A stretch of 60,403 bases of DNA from the NCBI GenBank assembly GCA_021201475.1, contig JAJQEV010000001.1, positions 1-60,403 of the forward strand. The letters are read 5' to 3'. The position numbers and the translations under genes were made by a program. This DNA comes from Clostridiales bacterium. GTDB taxonomy: Bacteria; Bacillota; Clostridia; Oscillospirales; Oscillospiraceae. The notes under the pieces are model-generated. The model saw nothing but the letters and a program-made list of their open reading frames with translations, did no database searches and was not told the origin of the DNA. Shown here one piece after another: positions 34,089-43,738 of this stretch; position 1 is the stretch's first letter; each line of letters opens with the position of its first letter.

Positions 34089-34502
34089 TCAGAAGAAGAT
34101 GCTCAGCAGCGCGAACAGCAGTCCTGTCAGGAAGGAGGACATCAGCCCGCAGGCGGAACGCTCCTCCGGCTCCAGTTCGTCAAAGGACACCACAGACTCC
34201 TGTACATAGTCCACCATATCCTTTTTGATATGTTGCCTTTGCTTGCTCCTGTGCTCCCTGAGTTTATCCAGGAACACGAAGTTCACATGGACGCCGTCCA
34301 GGCTCAGATAGTTGAACCAAGCCAGGGACATACAAATCAGCCCCAGCGCCAGGAAGGCATAGCCAATGGTGAACAGGCCATTGTTGATAAACTGGTTCCA
34401 CAGCACGGCCAGCAGCAGGACGACGGCGCTTTTCGTCAAAAATCGGTATACCGTCGGTCTGATCATGTAGGATTGATGATAGATGCGCCACAACTTTTTC
34501 AT
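34089..34502 (-). CDS. Small membrane protein of unknown function at the end of the opp operon
   Basis: 137 residues with basic N-terminus (MKKLWRIYHQSY), two adjacent hydrophobic segments (about 26-63), a charged cytoplasmic-looking middle (DKLREHRSKQRQHIKKDM) and a last hydrophobic segment at the C-terminus. No family is recognised with confidence. It starts five bases after the oppF stop, so it should be the last gene of the opp transcript, perhaps an accessory membrane factor. Confidence 0.7.
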   Translation of the reverse strand: MKKLWRIYHQSYMIRPTVYRFLTKSAVVLLLAVLWNQFINNGLFTIGYAFLALGLICMSLAWFNYLSLDGVHVNFVFLDKLREHRSKQRQHIKKDMVDYVQESVVSFDELEPEERSACGLMSSFLTGLLFALLSIFF

Positions 34503-34507
34503 GCTGC

Positions 34508-35449
34508 TTACTTCACAATCGCTTCGTAACCCTTGATTTCCTTTTTGTTGCCGTAGACGAAGTGGCCGGGCTTGATTTCATACCAAATCGGCCCATCCAC
34601 GGAGTAGTCATGGACGCTGGGGTCATAGACCAGCAGCTTCTTCTTCTTCTCCAGCTCCGGGTCGGGGATAGGCACGGCGGACAGCAACGCCTGGGTGTAG
34701 GGGTGCAGCGGGTTCAGGAACAGCTCCTCCGCCTCGGCCAACTCCACAATGCGGCCCTTGTAAATGACCGCGATACGGTCAGAGATGAACCGGACAACGG
34801 ACAGGTCGTGGGCGATGAACAGGTAGGTCAGCCCGCGGCTGGCCTTCAGCTTGTTCAGCAGGTTCAGCACCTGGGCCCGGATGGACACGTCCAAAGCGGA
34901 AATCGGCTCGTCAGCGACGATAAATTCCGGCTCCATGACCAGAGCGCGGGCAATACCGATACGCTGCCGCTGGCCGCCGGAGAACTCGTGGGGGAAGCGG
35001 GAGGCAAACTCCGGCAGCAGACCGACCTCGTGGAGGGCATCCTGCACCTTGCGCTCGCGATCCTCCTCGTCCTTGTACAGATGGAAGTTGTACAGGCCCT
35101 CGGAGATGATGTAGTCCACCTTGGCGCGCTCGTTCAGGGACGCCTGGGGGTCCTGGAAAATCATCTGGCACTTCCGGATGACCTCCTGGTCCAGCTCCTT
35201 GGAGATTTTCCCGTTGATTTTCTGGCCCTTGAAGTAAATCTCGCCGGCAGAGGTGGGGTTGACCCGGATGATGGCGCGGCCAATGGTGGTCTTGCCGGAG
35301 CCGGATTCTCCCACCAGGGAGAAGGTCTCGCCCTTGTAGATGTCAAAGTTGACATGGTCTACCGCGACGAACTTCTTCCGCCCGGAACCGAAGGTGATTT
35401 GGAGGTCCTTAACCTCGATCAGTTTTTCTTTTTCTGCCATTTCAATCAC
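34508..35449 (-). CDS. oppF: Oligopeptide ABC transporter ATP-binding protein OppF
   Basis: A 313-residue ATPase of the peptide importer. Walker A is in [15 protein letters not shown], the signature in [15 protein letters not shown], and Walker B in [12 protein letters not shown]. The C-terminal oligopeptide extension includes [16 protein letters not shown]. With OppD it drives import through OppB/OppC. It overlaps the oppD stop by four bases (ATGA). Confidence 0.93.
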   Translation of the reverse strand: MIEMAEKEKLIEVKDLQITFGSGRKKFVAVDHVNFDIYKGETFSLVGESGSGKTTIGRAIIRVNPTSAGEIYFKGQKINGKISKELDQEVIRKCQMIFQDPQASLNERAKVDYIISEGLYNFHLYKDEEDRERKVQDALHEVGLLPEFASRFPHEFSGGQRQRIGIARALVMEPEFIVADEPISALDVSIRAQVLNLLNKLKASRGLTYLFIAHDLSVVRFISDRIAVIYKGRIVELAEAEELFLNPLHPYTQALLSAVPIPDPELEKKKKLLVYDPSVHDYSVDGPIWYEIKPGHFVYGNKKEIKGYEAIVK

Positions 35450-36489
35450 CCTCTCTGACGAATCTTTTCCTTGTAGTTGCGGATATTCTCAGGCCGCTCA
35501 AAGGCGGGGCACCGGGGGTCTAAATACCAGGTCTTGGCCTTGTGAGTGGGGGAGACCTCAAAGAAGGGGGGCTCCTTCACAAAGTCAATGGCCAGAGCCT
35601 GCTTGTTCCGGGGGGCAAAGGCGTCGCCCTTGATTTCCTGGAACAGGTTGGGGGGCGTACCCTCGATGGAGGGCAAATCCTGCCCCTTGACGCCCAGCTG
35701 AGGCAGGGCGGACAGCAGCGCCCAAGTGTAGGGGTGCCATGCGTCATAGAAAATCTCATCGGCGTTGCCGTATTCCACGATTTGACCGGCATACATGACC
35801 GCGATGCGGTCGGCCACGTTGGCCACAACGCCCAGGTCATGGGTGATGTAAACCACCGTCATGTTCAGCTCGTCCTTCAGGTTGCGAATCAAGTCCAAAA
35901 TCTGGGCCTGAATGGTCACGTCCAAGGCGGTGGTCGGCTCGTCGCAAATCAGGATTTGCGGCTGGCAGGCCACAGCAATGGCAATCACCACTCTCTGCCG
36001 CATACCGCCGGAGAACTCGTGGGGATACTGGTTGTAGCGCTTCTCCGGGTCGGGGATGCCCACCTTGTCCAGCATCTCGATGGCCATCTTCTTGGCCTCC
36101 GCGCCCTTGACGCCCCGGTGCAACTCAATGCTCTCCTGAATCTGCTTGCCCACCTTTTTCAGGGGGTTCAGGGAGGTCATGGGGTCCTGCATGACCATGG
36201 CGATTTTCTTGCCGCGGATGCCGCGCCACTGCTTCTCCGTGGTGTACTTGGAGATGTCCACGCCCTCATAGGTGATGCTGCCGCCGGTGATTTTGCCGTT
36301 GGCGTCCAGCATCCCAAGGAAGGATTTGGTGAACACGGACTTGCCGGAGCCGGACTCGCCCACGATAGCCAGGGTCTCGCCCTCATACAGATCCAGGGAG
36401 CACTTGCGGATAGCCTTCAGCATATTGCCCCGCAGGCTGAACTGAATCTCCACGTCCTTTGCGGACAAAATAGGGGTCTTTTCTGCCAT
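35446..36489 (-). CDS. oppD: Oligopeptide ABC transporter ATP-binding protein OppD
   Basis: A 347-residue ATPase partner of OppF. Walker [17 protein letters not shown], signature [20 protein letters not shown], Walker [15 protein letters not shown]. The C-terminal region has the Opp-type [15 protein letters not shown] and a tail with CPAF at residues about 327-330; the full cysteine cluster seen in some OppD proteins is not obvious. It follows oppC by 13 bases. Confidence 0.93.
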   Translation of the reverse strand: MAEKTPILSAKDVEIQFSLRGNMLKAIRKCSLDLYEGETLAIVGESGSGKSVFTKSFLGMLDANGKITGGSITYEGVDISKYTTEKQWRGIRGKKIAMVMQDPMTSLNPLKKVGKQIQESIELHRGVKGAEAKKMAIEMLDKVGIPDPEKRYNQYPHEFSGGMRQRVVIAIAVACQPQILICDEPTTALDVTIQAQILDLIRNLKDELNMTVVYITHDLGVVANVADRIAVMYAGQIVEYGNADEIFYDAWHPYTWALLSALPQLGVKGQDLPSIEGTPPNLFQEIKGDAFAPRNKQALAIDFVKEPPFFEVSPTHKAKTWYLDPRCPAFERPENIRNYKEKIRQRG

Positions 36490-36502
36490 ATCATGTCCCT
36501 CC

Positions 36503-37459
36503 TCAAACGTGGTTTCTGGGGTCGGCAGCGTCAGAGAAGGCGTTGCCCACCAGGTAGAATGTGACGGTAATAATGGATACGATGACAGCCGGGAAAATCA
36601 GCAGATAGGGGTAGTTCAGGAAGTAGTTCCGGGCGTCCCGGAGCAGGATGCCCAGGGACGGGGTATCGTTGCCCAGGCCCAGACCCAGGTAGGACAGGGT
36701 GGACTCCAGGGAGATGGTGCTGGGGATGGACAGGCTCAGACGCAGGATGATAACACTGATGAGGTAGGGCAGGATGTTCTTGGTCAGGATGCGGCCAAGG
36801 GGGGTGCCCAGGCAGCGGGAGGCCAGGTTATACTCCCGGTCACGGTACATGATGACCAAGTTCCTGACGTTCCGGGCCATGGTCAGCCAGCCGATCAGAA
36901 TCATGGACACTGCCATGATGGTGAAGCTGCGGCCCACCAGCAGGGCAATCAGGGTCATGTAGATGATGGTGGGGATGTTGTTGATCAGGTTGTACAGCTC
37001 GGTGAAGAACCGGTCAGCCGACCGCACATAGCCCCAAATCAGGCCGATGGTGACGCCCAGGACACACTCGCCTGCGGCCACCAACGCCGCCAGCTTGATA
37101 GAGGTCTGGCTGGCATACCATACCTGGCACCAGTAGTCACGGCCCAGGTTGTCAGTGCCGAACCAATACTCGCTGTTGGGGGAAATGAATCCCATTGTCG
37201 TGTCCGTCACCAGCTCAGAGAAGTCATACTTGCCGATGGCCAGCGCGATGAAGGAGAAGATGAACAGGGCGATGAACAGGATGGCCAATGTTACCGCCAC
37301 CTTATTCTTCAGGAAGTTCTTCAATACGCTGCCCCAGTAGGAGTAGTCAGAGTAGCCGATGGCCTCCGCCTGCTCCGCAGAGTAGGGGACAAAGTGAAAC
37401 AGCTCGTCCTCGTTTACCGTTTCCTCGGCAGTCACGGTTTTCACGTTTTCGTCGCTCAT
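36503..37459 (-). CDS. oppC: Oligopeptide ABC transporter permease OppC
   Basis: A 318-residue membrane subunit. A cytoplasmic N-terminus is followed by about six helices. The OppC-type N-terminal segment is seen in FLKNKVAVTLAILFIALFIF. The permease EAA-type loop for contact with the ATPases lies in ARNLVIMYRDREYNLASRCL, then GTPLGRILTKNILPYL. It overlaps oppB by four bases. Confidence 0.93.
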   Translation of the reverse strand: MSDENVKTVTAEETVNEDELFHFVPYSAEQAEAIGYSDYSYWGSVLKNFLKNKVAVTLAILFIALFIFSFIALAIGKYDFSELVTDTTMGFISPNSEYWFGTDNLGRDYWCQVWYASQTSIKLAALVAAGECVLGVTIGLIWGYVRSADRFFTELYNLINNIPTIIYMTLIALLVGRSFTIMAVSMILIGWLTMARNVRNLVIMYRDREYNLASRCLGTPLGRILTKNILPYLISVIILRLSLSIPSTISLESTLSYLGLGLGNDTPSLGILLRDARNYFLNYPYLLIFPAVIVSIITVTFYLVGNAFSDAADPRNHV

Positions 37460-38412
37460 CTTGCTCCCCCTCCTTTTCCGGTCAGCGAAATCCGCGGGTC
37501 AATCAGCATCATGAGTACATCGCCCAGGAATACGCCCAGCACGCCCAGGGAACCGTACAAAATCACCAGCGTCTGCACGACATTCAGGTCATACCGACCG
37601 ATGGCATCGGTCAGCAGCGGGCCCATGCCGGGGACGGAGAAGAACCGCTCCGCCAGCAGCGAGCCGCTGATGGTCAGCAGGAAGGACGCAGGCAGATACT
37701 GTGCCAGCGGCACAAAGGCGTTGCGCAGCACATGACGAATCATGATTTGGCTGGTGGACAGGCCCTTGACCTTGCCCAGTTTGATGTAGTCCTTCGTGAT
37801 TTCATCCACCATGTACCGCCGGGTCCACAGAGCATAGCCTGCAATGGAACTCAGGGAAATACAAATCGTGGGCAAAACCATGGAAAGCGCCGTGTTCGTT
37901 CGGCTGGAATACACCGAGGGCAGCCCGAAGATACGGGAGCCTATGACCAGCACAAGGGAGTAGGACACCAGCGCCGGCACCGCGTTGACAAAGACGGTAT
38001 AAGCCGTGCCGATATGGTCTACGATGTGATCCTTTCCTATCGTTTGTCCTATGCCCAAAAGGACGCCTAAGACCAACGAAATACAGAGAGAGATCACCCC
38101 CATTCTCATGGATATGGTGAACTTCTCACCAATCACATCCACCACGGAAACGCCCGACTGGATACGGCGGGACTCGCCAAAGTCCAGATGGAGCAGATCC
38201 CAGTAAAAATCCAACAGCTGCTCACCAATGGGGTCAGTCAGTCCGGCTGCGGCCAGCGCGGCTTCCTTCTGCTCATCGGTAAACTTCATTTGCTGCTCTT
38301 CAGTGAAATAATAGTCAGTAGGCAGCATCCGCATCAGCAGGAATACAACAGTGGCAATCAGCAAAACCGTCAACAGCCCCTGCAATATGCGCCTCAGGGA
38401 ATATTTCAGCAT
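37456..38412 (-). CDS. oppB: Oligopeptide ABC transporter permease OppB
   Basis: A 318-residue membrane subunit pairing with OppC. The start MLKYSLRRILQGLLTVLLIA is the standard OppB first helix, which is why ATG 38412 is chosen over the longer frame starting at 38544. A periplasmic-type loop carries a charged stretch (EEQQMKFTDEQKEAALAAAG). The EAA-type loop is in VDEITKDYIKLGKVKGLSTS. Spacing of about 190 bases to oppA is the largest within the operon. Confidence 0.93.
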   Translation of the reverse strand: MLKYSLRRILQGLLTVLLIATVVFLLMRMLPTDYYFTEEQQMKFTDEQKEAALAAAGLTDPIGEQLLDFYWDLLHLDFGESRRIQSGVSVVDVIGEKFTISMRMGVISLCISLVLGVLLGIGQTIGKDHIVDHIGTAYTVFVNAVPALVSYSLVLVIGSRIFGLPSVYSSRTNTALSMVLPTICISLSSIAGYALWTRRYMVDEITKDYIKLGKVKGLSTSQIMIRHVLRNAFVPLAQYLPASFLLTISGSLLAERFFSVPGMGPLLTDAIGRYDLNVVQTLVILYGSLGVLGVFLGDVLMMLIDPRISLTGKGGGAR

Positions 38413-38602
38413 TTCCAAAATTTTCTCACCCTTTCCTGTAGGTTTATGAGGGAAAGTGTTGCGTATATTGGTTCCTGACAACAGCTGGAAGCGGCTCTTG
38501 TCAAAAGCCAGTGTCCAATTCAGGGTTGCGGAGCACGGCGGCAAGCCACCGTGCTCCGCGTTGTCTCACGCGGCATTGCGCGAGGGTGTTCCGTTGTCGT
38601 GA

Positions 38603-40708
38603 TTACTCGGCTTCGGAGGTGTTGCCAGAAGCATAGGCCTCGGCAAACGCCTCATAGTCGGCGGTGGTGTAGCCGTTCTTGTTGGTCTCCCAGTTCAGAT
38701 AACGGTTGTTCTGGATACCATACATGGCGTTGATCTTGGAATAATCGTTCACGCAGGTCAGCTGCCAGCTGATGCTATAGTTGCAGGGGATGACCAGAGC
38801 GTGCTCCAGCAGATAGGCCTCGGCCTCGGCATAGGCGGCGTAACGGGCATCCAGGTCGTCCACGATGGCATCGGCGGCCTCCACCAGAGCGGTGTACTCC
38901 TCATAGGTGGCAATCAGCTCTTCGCTGTAGGGCTCTTCACCGTCTTCACCGTAGAAGTCGTTGATGCAGGAGTAGTAGACGGAGTAGTAGGCGTTGTCAT
39001 TGCCAAAGGTCTCCTGACCCAGATAGTTCTGAGGATCGCCGTAGTCAGCGCCCCAGCCGTTGATGTAGAGGGCGCCCAGCTTCGGGGTACGAACCTCAGT
39101 GGACAGGCTGCTGACATAGGTCTTGATGTTCAACACCACGAAGTCATCGCCCAGGCTGGCGGAGATAGCGTCCTTCAGCACGTCGGCGGAGTCCTGCGCG
39201 GTGGAGCTGCCGGAAGCGATGTAGTAATCGATCTCCACAGGGAAGGTGACGCCCAGGGCGCTCAACTCTTCCATAGCGGCTTCCTTGTACTGCTCAGCCA
39301 GGGTGGTGTCCAGACGCACCATGCTCTCGCCGTTGTAGTCGCCCAGGCCCAGCAGATCCTTCACCAGGGTGGTGTAGTCAGTGCCGTCGGAGGTGTAAAT
39401 CAGGCCGGACATGGTGTAGAAGTTGTTCTCGCACTTCAGGGGGTTGATGGCGTTGGTACGCTTATAATAGTTCGTCAGATCCAGGCCATAGTACAGGGCC
39501 AGACGGAAGTTCTCATTGGCGACGGCGGTATTCCAGTTGACGTCCGGCTCGCCGTCCTCGGTATTCTTGTTATAGCAGAGATGGAACTGGTAAGAATACT
39601 TGGTGGGCTGTTGCTCTGTCAGGTAGTCATACCACTGATTGCTCTCGTTGTTGTAGATGGTGGTCAGGTTGGACTCGCTCAGAGTGACCTGGTCGATGTC
39701 GCCGGACTCATACAGCGTGAACGCCACATCCGTATCGTCCACCATCTTCACGGTGACGCTGTTGAAGCGGGTGTACTCATCATTGCCCCACCAGTAGAGG
39801 TTGGGCTCGAAAACCTTCTCACTCTTAGAGACGAAATAGGTCAGGATGTACGGGCCGGAGTACCACATATCGGTGTAGGTGCAGGAACGGAAGGTCTCCA
39901 CAGCGGTGGCGACATCGGATTCCTCGGTCAGCTGCTCCAGCAGAGCGGTGGGTGCGGGGTACAGGCAGGCGTAGGTGGCCACGGTGTCGAAGTAGGTCTT
40001 GGAGGCCAGCAGCGTGTACTCCACGGTGAACTCGTCCGGGGTGGAGATGCCAACGACCTCCAGGAAGTCCTCGGTGGTCAGGGCCAGAGCCTCTTCCTCG
40101 GTCATGGCGGCGGTCATCTCATAGTACTCGGAGGCGCCCTCGATCATCTCGATGGGCATGGAGGTGTTGGAGGCCTCGTTCTTGTAGGCGTTCAGCACCC
40201 ACTCCAAACCGGTAACGAAGTCCTCAGCGGTGATCTGAGCCTGAACATCGCCGTTGGCGTCTACCCAGTAGGCGTCCTGACGGAGATAGAAGGTCCAGAC
40301 GGTGGAATCGTCATTGTGCTCCCAGCTCTCGGCCAGGTTCGCCTTCAGGTTGCCGTACTCATCGTTGGTCAGCAGGCCGTCCTGGAGGTTGGTGGAGACG
40401 TAGAAGTCGGTGGCGCTCTGAGAATACAGAACGTTCAGGCTTTCCACTTCACGGGCGGTGGTCTCATACAGAACCAGATCCTCAATGGCGTCCTCGGAGT
40501 CATCCATGTTGACTTCGGTAACAGCAACGGCGCCAGTGGCGGAGGAATCGTCGGTCTCGGCGGTGGCGGAGCTGCCGGAGGTCGCTCCGCTGCTGGTGGT
40601 GTCGTCAGTGCCGCTGCTGCTTTCGCTGCTGCCGCAGGCGCTCAGAGAGCCAACCAGCATGGCAGACGCAGTTGCCAGCGCTAACAAACGCTTGACTGAG
40701 TTTTTCAT
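38603..40708 (-). CDS. oppA: Oligopeptide-binding lipoprotein OppA
   Basis: A 701-residue extracellular solute-binding protein of SBP family 5. It begins with a lipoprotein signal peptide ending in LVGSLSAC (lipidation at Cys 25), then a Ser/Thr/Asp-rich linker and the binding domain from about residue 80. Typical pieces are GLLTNDEYGNLKANLAESWE and TFYLRQDAYWVDANGDVQAQ. It is larger than many OppA proteins (about 540 residues). The chosen start ATG 40708 follows GGAGA; the upstream in-frame start at 40801 would spoil the signal peptide. The substrate class is peptides by family. Confidence 0.92.
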   Translation of the reverse strand: MKNSVKRLLALATASAMLVGSLSACGSSESSSGTDDTTSSGATSGSSATAETDDSSATGAVAVTEVNMDDSEDAIEDLVLYETTAREVESLNVLYSQSATDFYVSTNLQDGLLTNDEYGNLKANLAESWEHNDDSTVWTFYLRQDAYWVDANGDVQAQITAEDFVTGLEWVLNAYKNEASNTSMPIEMIEGASEYYEMTAAMTEEEALALTTEDFLEVVGISTPDEFTVEYTLLASKTYFDTVATYACLYPAPTALLEQLTEESDVATAVETFRSCTYTDMWYSGPYILTYFVSKSEKVFEPNLYWWGNDEYTRFNSVTVKMVDDTDVAFTLYESGDIDQVTLSESNLTTIYNNESNQWYDYLTEQQPTKYSYQFHLCYNKNTEDGEPDVNWNTAVANENFRLALYYGLDLTNYYKRTNAINPLKCENNFYTMSGLIYTSDGTDYTTLVKDLLGLGDYNGESMVRLDTTLAEQYKEAAMEELSALGVTFPVEIDYYIASGSSTAQDSADVLKDAISASLGDDFVVLNIKTYVSSLSTEVRTPKLGALYINGWGADYGDPQNYLGQETFGNDNAYYSVYYSCINDFYGEDGEEPYSEELIATYEEYTALVEAADAIVDDLDARYAAYAEAEAYLLEHALVIPCNYSISWQLTCVNDYSKINAMYGIQNNRYLNWETNKNGYTTADYEAFAEAYASGNTSEAE

Positions 40709-40722
40709 GTTCATTCTCCATT

Positions 40723-40776
40723 CTACCGCTGTGAAAAGTTCTTCAAACCGGAGCCAGGCAGCCTGCACAGCGGTAG
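40723..40776 (-). repeat. Inverted repeat just before the oppA ribosome binding site
   Basis: On the minus strand CTACCGCTGTG and CACAGCGGTAG form a perfect 11-bp stem around a 32-base loop. The stem ends four bases before GGAGA, so folding could expose or hide the start of oppA. Confidence 0.7.
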
Positions 40777-40817
40777 CACAGCGCCTTGTTTGCTGATGCA
40801 AGCTCCGTTCTGAATGT

Positions 40818-40846
40818 ATATGACCGCTGATTGCTCAGCAAATCAA
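40818..40846 (-). promoter_or_regulatory. Possible proximal oppA promoter
   Basis: TTGATT (40846-40841) and TCATAT (40823-40818), spacer 17 bases, containing the dyad GCTGA-GCAA-TCAGC. Weaker than the distal promoter. Confidence 0.4.
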
Positions 40847-41353
40847 CCTGGGGAGGCGGGGCCGACCCGCCGGACGGCGGCTGCGGCTTGCCGGAGCGCT
40901 GCCCTCACAGGGGGGAACAGTGACTCCCGCTCCGGCGCACACATCCGCCGACCCTGTATTTCTACAGGAAACATTTGTCTTTCCAGGTCTTTCCTGCTTT
41001 AACGCAGGAAAGACGCCATGATACAAAAACAGAGAAGGTCAATATGGACGTTCCTGACACCGTTTGCCTGAAACAGCCGTTCACCGGTCAGCGTCTTTGC
41101 CTTCCCTTTTGTTGTTATAACCCGCTCTGCATATCTGCAACGCCTTACCGTTCAGCGCCGGAGCGTGAAGCCCGTTATGGTTCCCGTTTCAGGCGGAGCC
41201 TGAAACGATGGGGCGCGGAAAACGTCCCCGCAGCGGCACTTTCGCTTAAAGCGTGGCAGAGAATCCAGAGCGTTTGCAGCTTAACCTGCAAATTCCTGCG
41301 CCCGAACATTCTGAAGGATTCCCTTCATGCGGGGGCGCTCAACTAACGCTGTT
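40847..41353 (-). other. Structured 5' leader of the opp operon
   Basis: If transcription starts at the distal promoter (about 41347), the oppA mRNA has a leader of about 640 bases. Perfect hairpins inside are TTTGCAG/CTGCAAA (41273-41292), GTTTCAGGC/GCCTGAAAC (41186-41206) and the 11-bp GTCTTTCCTGC/GCAGGAAAGAC (40987-41014). No protein-coding frame in it has a convincing ribosome binding site, and it matches no riboswitch family I can recognise. Confidence 0.55.
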
Positions 41354-41383
41354 ATTATACATCTCACCCAACAGAATTGTCAA
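41354..41383 (-). promoter_or_regulatory. Distal oppA promoter
   Basis: TTGACA (41383-41378) and TATAAT (41359-41354) on the minus strand, spacer 18 bases, with AT-rich DNA upstream. Both boxes match the sigma-A consensus exactly. Confidence 0.75.
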
Positions 41384-41610
41384 GGGAAATATTCATTTTT
41401 TGCAGACCTCTGAAATTTTTCAGCAAAATTTCTCGGCACGCCCCGGCGCAGTGCCGTATTTCGCCTCATTTTTTGCAAGCTGCCTCGGCTTTCATTGCAA
41501 ATTCTTGCAGGGAAACTGGAAGCGAAATTCAGAAACATCCTATATTTCTTTGATAAAACCACTGTTTTACCCGTTTTTGACCGTTTTTTTACAGAAATTT
41601 AACACTTCCT

Positions 41611-41658
41611 AAAAAAAAGCGCTGAACAACCCATTCCCCGCGTTGTCTGTTCGGCAGC
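41611..41658 (-). terminator. Terminator of the sir2-DUF2812 operon
   Basis: On the minus strand a stem with small bulges, GCTGCCGAACAGACAAC against GTTGTTCAGC, is followed by GC and eight Ts. The 140 bases between the DUF2812 stop and this stem, and the stretch 41384-41610, hold nothing else recognised. Confidence 0.8.
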
Positions 41659-41802
41659 CGCTTTAGCGCCGCTCTGCATTCTCCGCTCCGCCTGTTTGCA
41701 TCCTCATTTTAGCATCTCGCCCCGGTTTGCGCCAATATCGAAAAGGAATGTCTGGCGATAGCGTCCCGCTATAGCCGGGTTTTCGCGCCGCTGTACTGCG
41801 GT

Positions 41803-42993
41803 TCAGCCCTCGTTCAGCGCCGCCGCCACATCCTCCCAGGTCAGCCCTTTGATGGGGGCAGAGAAGCGCACCACCGTGTTTCCGCTGCGGTACAAAATCT
41901 CCTCCGCGCCAACCTCTGCCGACAGCTGCTCATAGACCCACTCCGCCGACCCCAGGCGGCAGACGTAGCTGGTGGTGGACAGGGTCGCCATCTCCCCGTC
42001 CAGCATCCAGTACTCCGTATAGCTGGTGCAGGTCACCAGGAAGGAGCCGCTCCGCTGGTAGGAGCCGGACAGCAGATCCTCCCCTTCCAGCCCCAGATCC
42101 TCCAGCTGGACGACGGCCTCCTCCCGGTATTGCAGCCGGGTGTACTCATCCAGAATGGACACGCTCACCCGCCCGGGATAGGCCAGGCTCAGCAGATAGG
42201 CGGACAGAATGGCGATTCCCGTCACCAGGGCGGCCACCCGCCGATACAGGGAGAAGTCCCTGCGCCGCCACAGGCTGGAGACAGCCCCCGCCGCCGCCAG
42301 ATAGCACAGCGCCACCAGGCAGGCCGCCGCCGCTGTAAGCTGATCCAGCGCCAGCATGAACGCCGTCAGCAACAGCCAGACCCGCCCCAGGGCCGCCAGC
42401 ACGCTGCCCGCCATCCTGCTCCACGGCGGGACAGGCCGGGGCGTTCGCCGCATCAGGCAGACCGTCCGCCGCCCCAGCCAGAACAGGCCGCCCACCGTCA
42501 CCGGCAGCGCCGTCCCCAGCAGCCAGAGGGACAGGTTGGACAGGTACCACGTCCCCCCGGTCCGGTACAGGTATACAGCCGCCGCCAGGACGGCCAGCAG
42601 CGCCGCCACAGATACCCCATACCGCTGGGCCAGGATGGTACGGCAATTCTGCGCTGCCGCCTCCCCCTCCCGCGGCTTGGGGAAGCGCAGAGGAATGGAG
42701 CGGTAGATGTCCATGCCGTTCAGGGTGGCCACCGGCTCCCAGCCCTCCGCCTCCCGGGCCAGGACAGCGTCCTGCACGGCTTCCTCCTTCCGCAGGAGCG
42801 GTACCGGCTCCACGTCATAGGTCAGCTCGGTGCGGGCGGTGGGGGTGAACCTGGCAAAGCAGCAATGGCAGTCCCGCTCCTCCGCCAGCTCCCAGCCCTG
42901 GTCGGCCAGACGGTTCAGCTTCTCCCGGACGCCGAGATAGTCCTCCGGGCCATACCGAAACCAGATGTAGCGTTCCTCCCGCACAAGAATCAC
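41803..42993 (-). CDS. DUF2812-domain membrane protein
   Basis: 396 residues from GTG 42993, which follows AAAGGAGAAAAG. The N-terminal part (about residues 5-110) matches DUF2812 (ERYIWFRYGPEDYLGVREKL, LADQGWELAE, AEGWEPVATLNGMDIYRS). About six hydrophobic segments follow (about 130-280), then a soluble C-terminal domain of about 110 residues. In other Firmicutes DUF2812 proteins often sit beside PadR-like regulators, but here the partner is sir2, whose stop is ten bases upstream. The function is unknown. Confidence 0.82.
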   Translation of the reverse strand: MILVREERYIWFRYGPEDYLGVREKLNRLADQGWELAEERDCHCCFARFTPTARTELTYDVEPVPLLRKEEAVQDAVLAREAEGWEPVATLNGMDIYRSIPLRFPKPREGEAAAQNCRTILAQRYGVSVAALLAVLAAAVYLYRTGGTWYLSNLSLWLLGTALPVTVGGLFWLGRRTVCLMRRTPRPVPPWSRMAGSVLAALGRVWLLLTAFMLALDQLTAAAACLVALCYLAAAGAVSSLWRRRDFSLYRRVAALVTGIAILSAYLLSLAYPGRVSVSILDEYTRLQYREEAVVQLEDLGLEGEDLLSGSYQRSGSFLVTCTSYTEYWMLDGEMATLSTTSYVCRLGSAEWVYEQLSAEVGAEEILYRSGNTVVRFSAPIKGLTWEDVAAALNEG

Positions 42994-43003
42994 CTTTTCT
43001 CCT

Positions 43004-43738
43004 TTAAACTGTAATTTGCCCCAGCACCTGGCCGATTTTCCCGGCAATCACCAGGTCGGCCTGGCTGTCCATACCGGTGGGCTGCAAATTGATGAGCACC
43101 AGCTTGTTCCCCCGGTAGTACCGCAGCAGCCCCGCCGCCGGGTAGACCACCAGGGAGGTACCGCCCACAATCAGCACATCCGCCTGACGGATGTAGTTCA
43201 CCGCCTTATATAAGGTGGTATCGTCCAGCCCTTCCTCGTACAGCACCACGTCCGGCTTGATGATGCCGCCGCACCTGGGGCAGCGGGGCACGCCGGGGGC
43301 GTCCAGAATCACGTCCACACCGTCGAAATGTTCGCCGCAGCGCATACAGTCATTCCGGCGGACGCTGCCGTGAAGCTCCAGCACCTCCCGGCTGCCCGCG
43401 TCCTGATGCAGACCGTCAATGTTCTGGGTGATGACCGCCTTCAGCTTGCCCGCCTGCTCCAGCTCCGCCAGCTTGTAATGGGCGGCGTTGGGCTTGGCAT
43501 TGGGGGCAATCATCTTCGCCTTGTAAAACCGGTAGAACTTCTCCGGGTAACGCATGAAGTAGGAGTGAGAAATGATAGTCTCCGGCGGCTCGTCATAGGT
43601 CTGGTTGTACAGGCCGTCCTGGCTGCGGAAGTCGGGGATGCCGCTTTCCGTGCTGACCCCCGCCCCACCGAAGAAAACGATGTTGCTGCTCTCTGAAATC
43701 CAGTTCTGTAGGGTTTCGATGCCCCTGGTTTGTTCCAT
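43004..43738 (-). CDS. Sirtuin, NAD-dependent protein deacylase
   Basis: A 244-residue Sir2-family enzyme that removes acyl groups from lysines using NAD. NAD motifs GAGVSTESGIPDFRSQDGLY, TQNIDGLHQDAGS and the catalytic His in ELHGSVRRNDCMRC are present. The zinc is held by CMRC and CPRC. The length is that of compact bacterial class members (CobB-like). It is the first gene of a two-gene unit with the DUF2812 protein. Confidence 0.93.
   Translation of the reverse strand: MEQTRGIETLQNWISESSNIVFFGGAGVSTESGIPDFRSQDGLYNQTYDEPPETIISHSYFMRYPEKFYRFYKAKMIAPNAKPNAAHYKLAELEQAGKLKAVITQNIDGLHQDAGSREVLELHGSVRRNDCMRCGEHFDGVDVILDAPGVPRCPRCGGIIKPDVVLYEEGLDDTTLYKAVNYIRQADVLIVGGTSLVVYPAAGLLRYYRGNKLVLINLQPTGMDSQADLVIAGKIGQVLGQITV

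Noticed and set aside
38801-40684. 627-residue open frame antisense to oppA
   Set aside because: Gly/Val/Leu-rich shadow of a well-supported lipoprotein gene with a clear signal peptide; no start site of its own.
40835-41026. 63-residue leader peptide for the opp operon
   Set aside because: It would start with TTG without a ribosome binding site and is Arg/Pro/Ser-rich; no evidence that it is translated.
41400-41432. CodY-box-like AT palindrome upstream of the distal oppA promoter
   Set aside because: The half-sites AATTTT and AAAATT are present but the spacing is off by two bases and the centre does not match; it is more simply an AT-rich upstream element.
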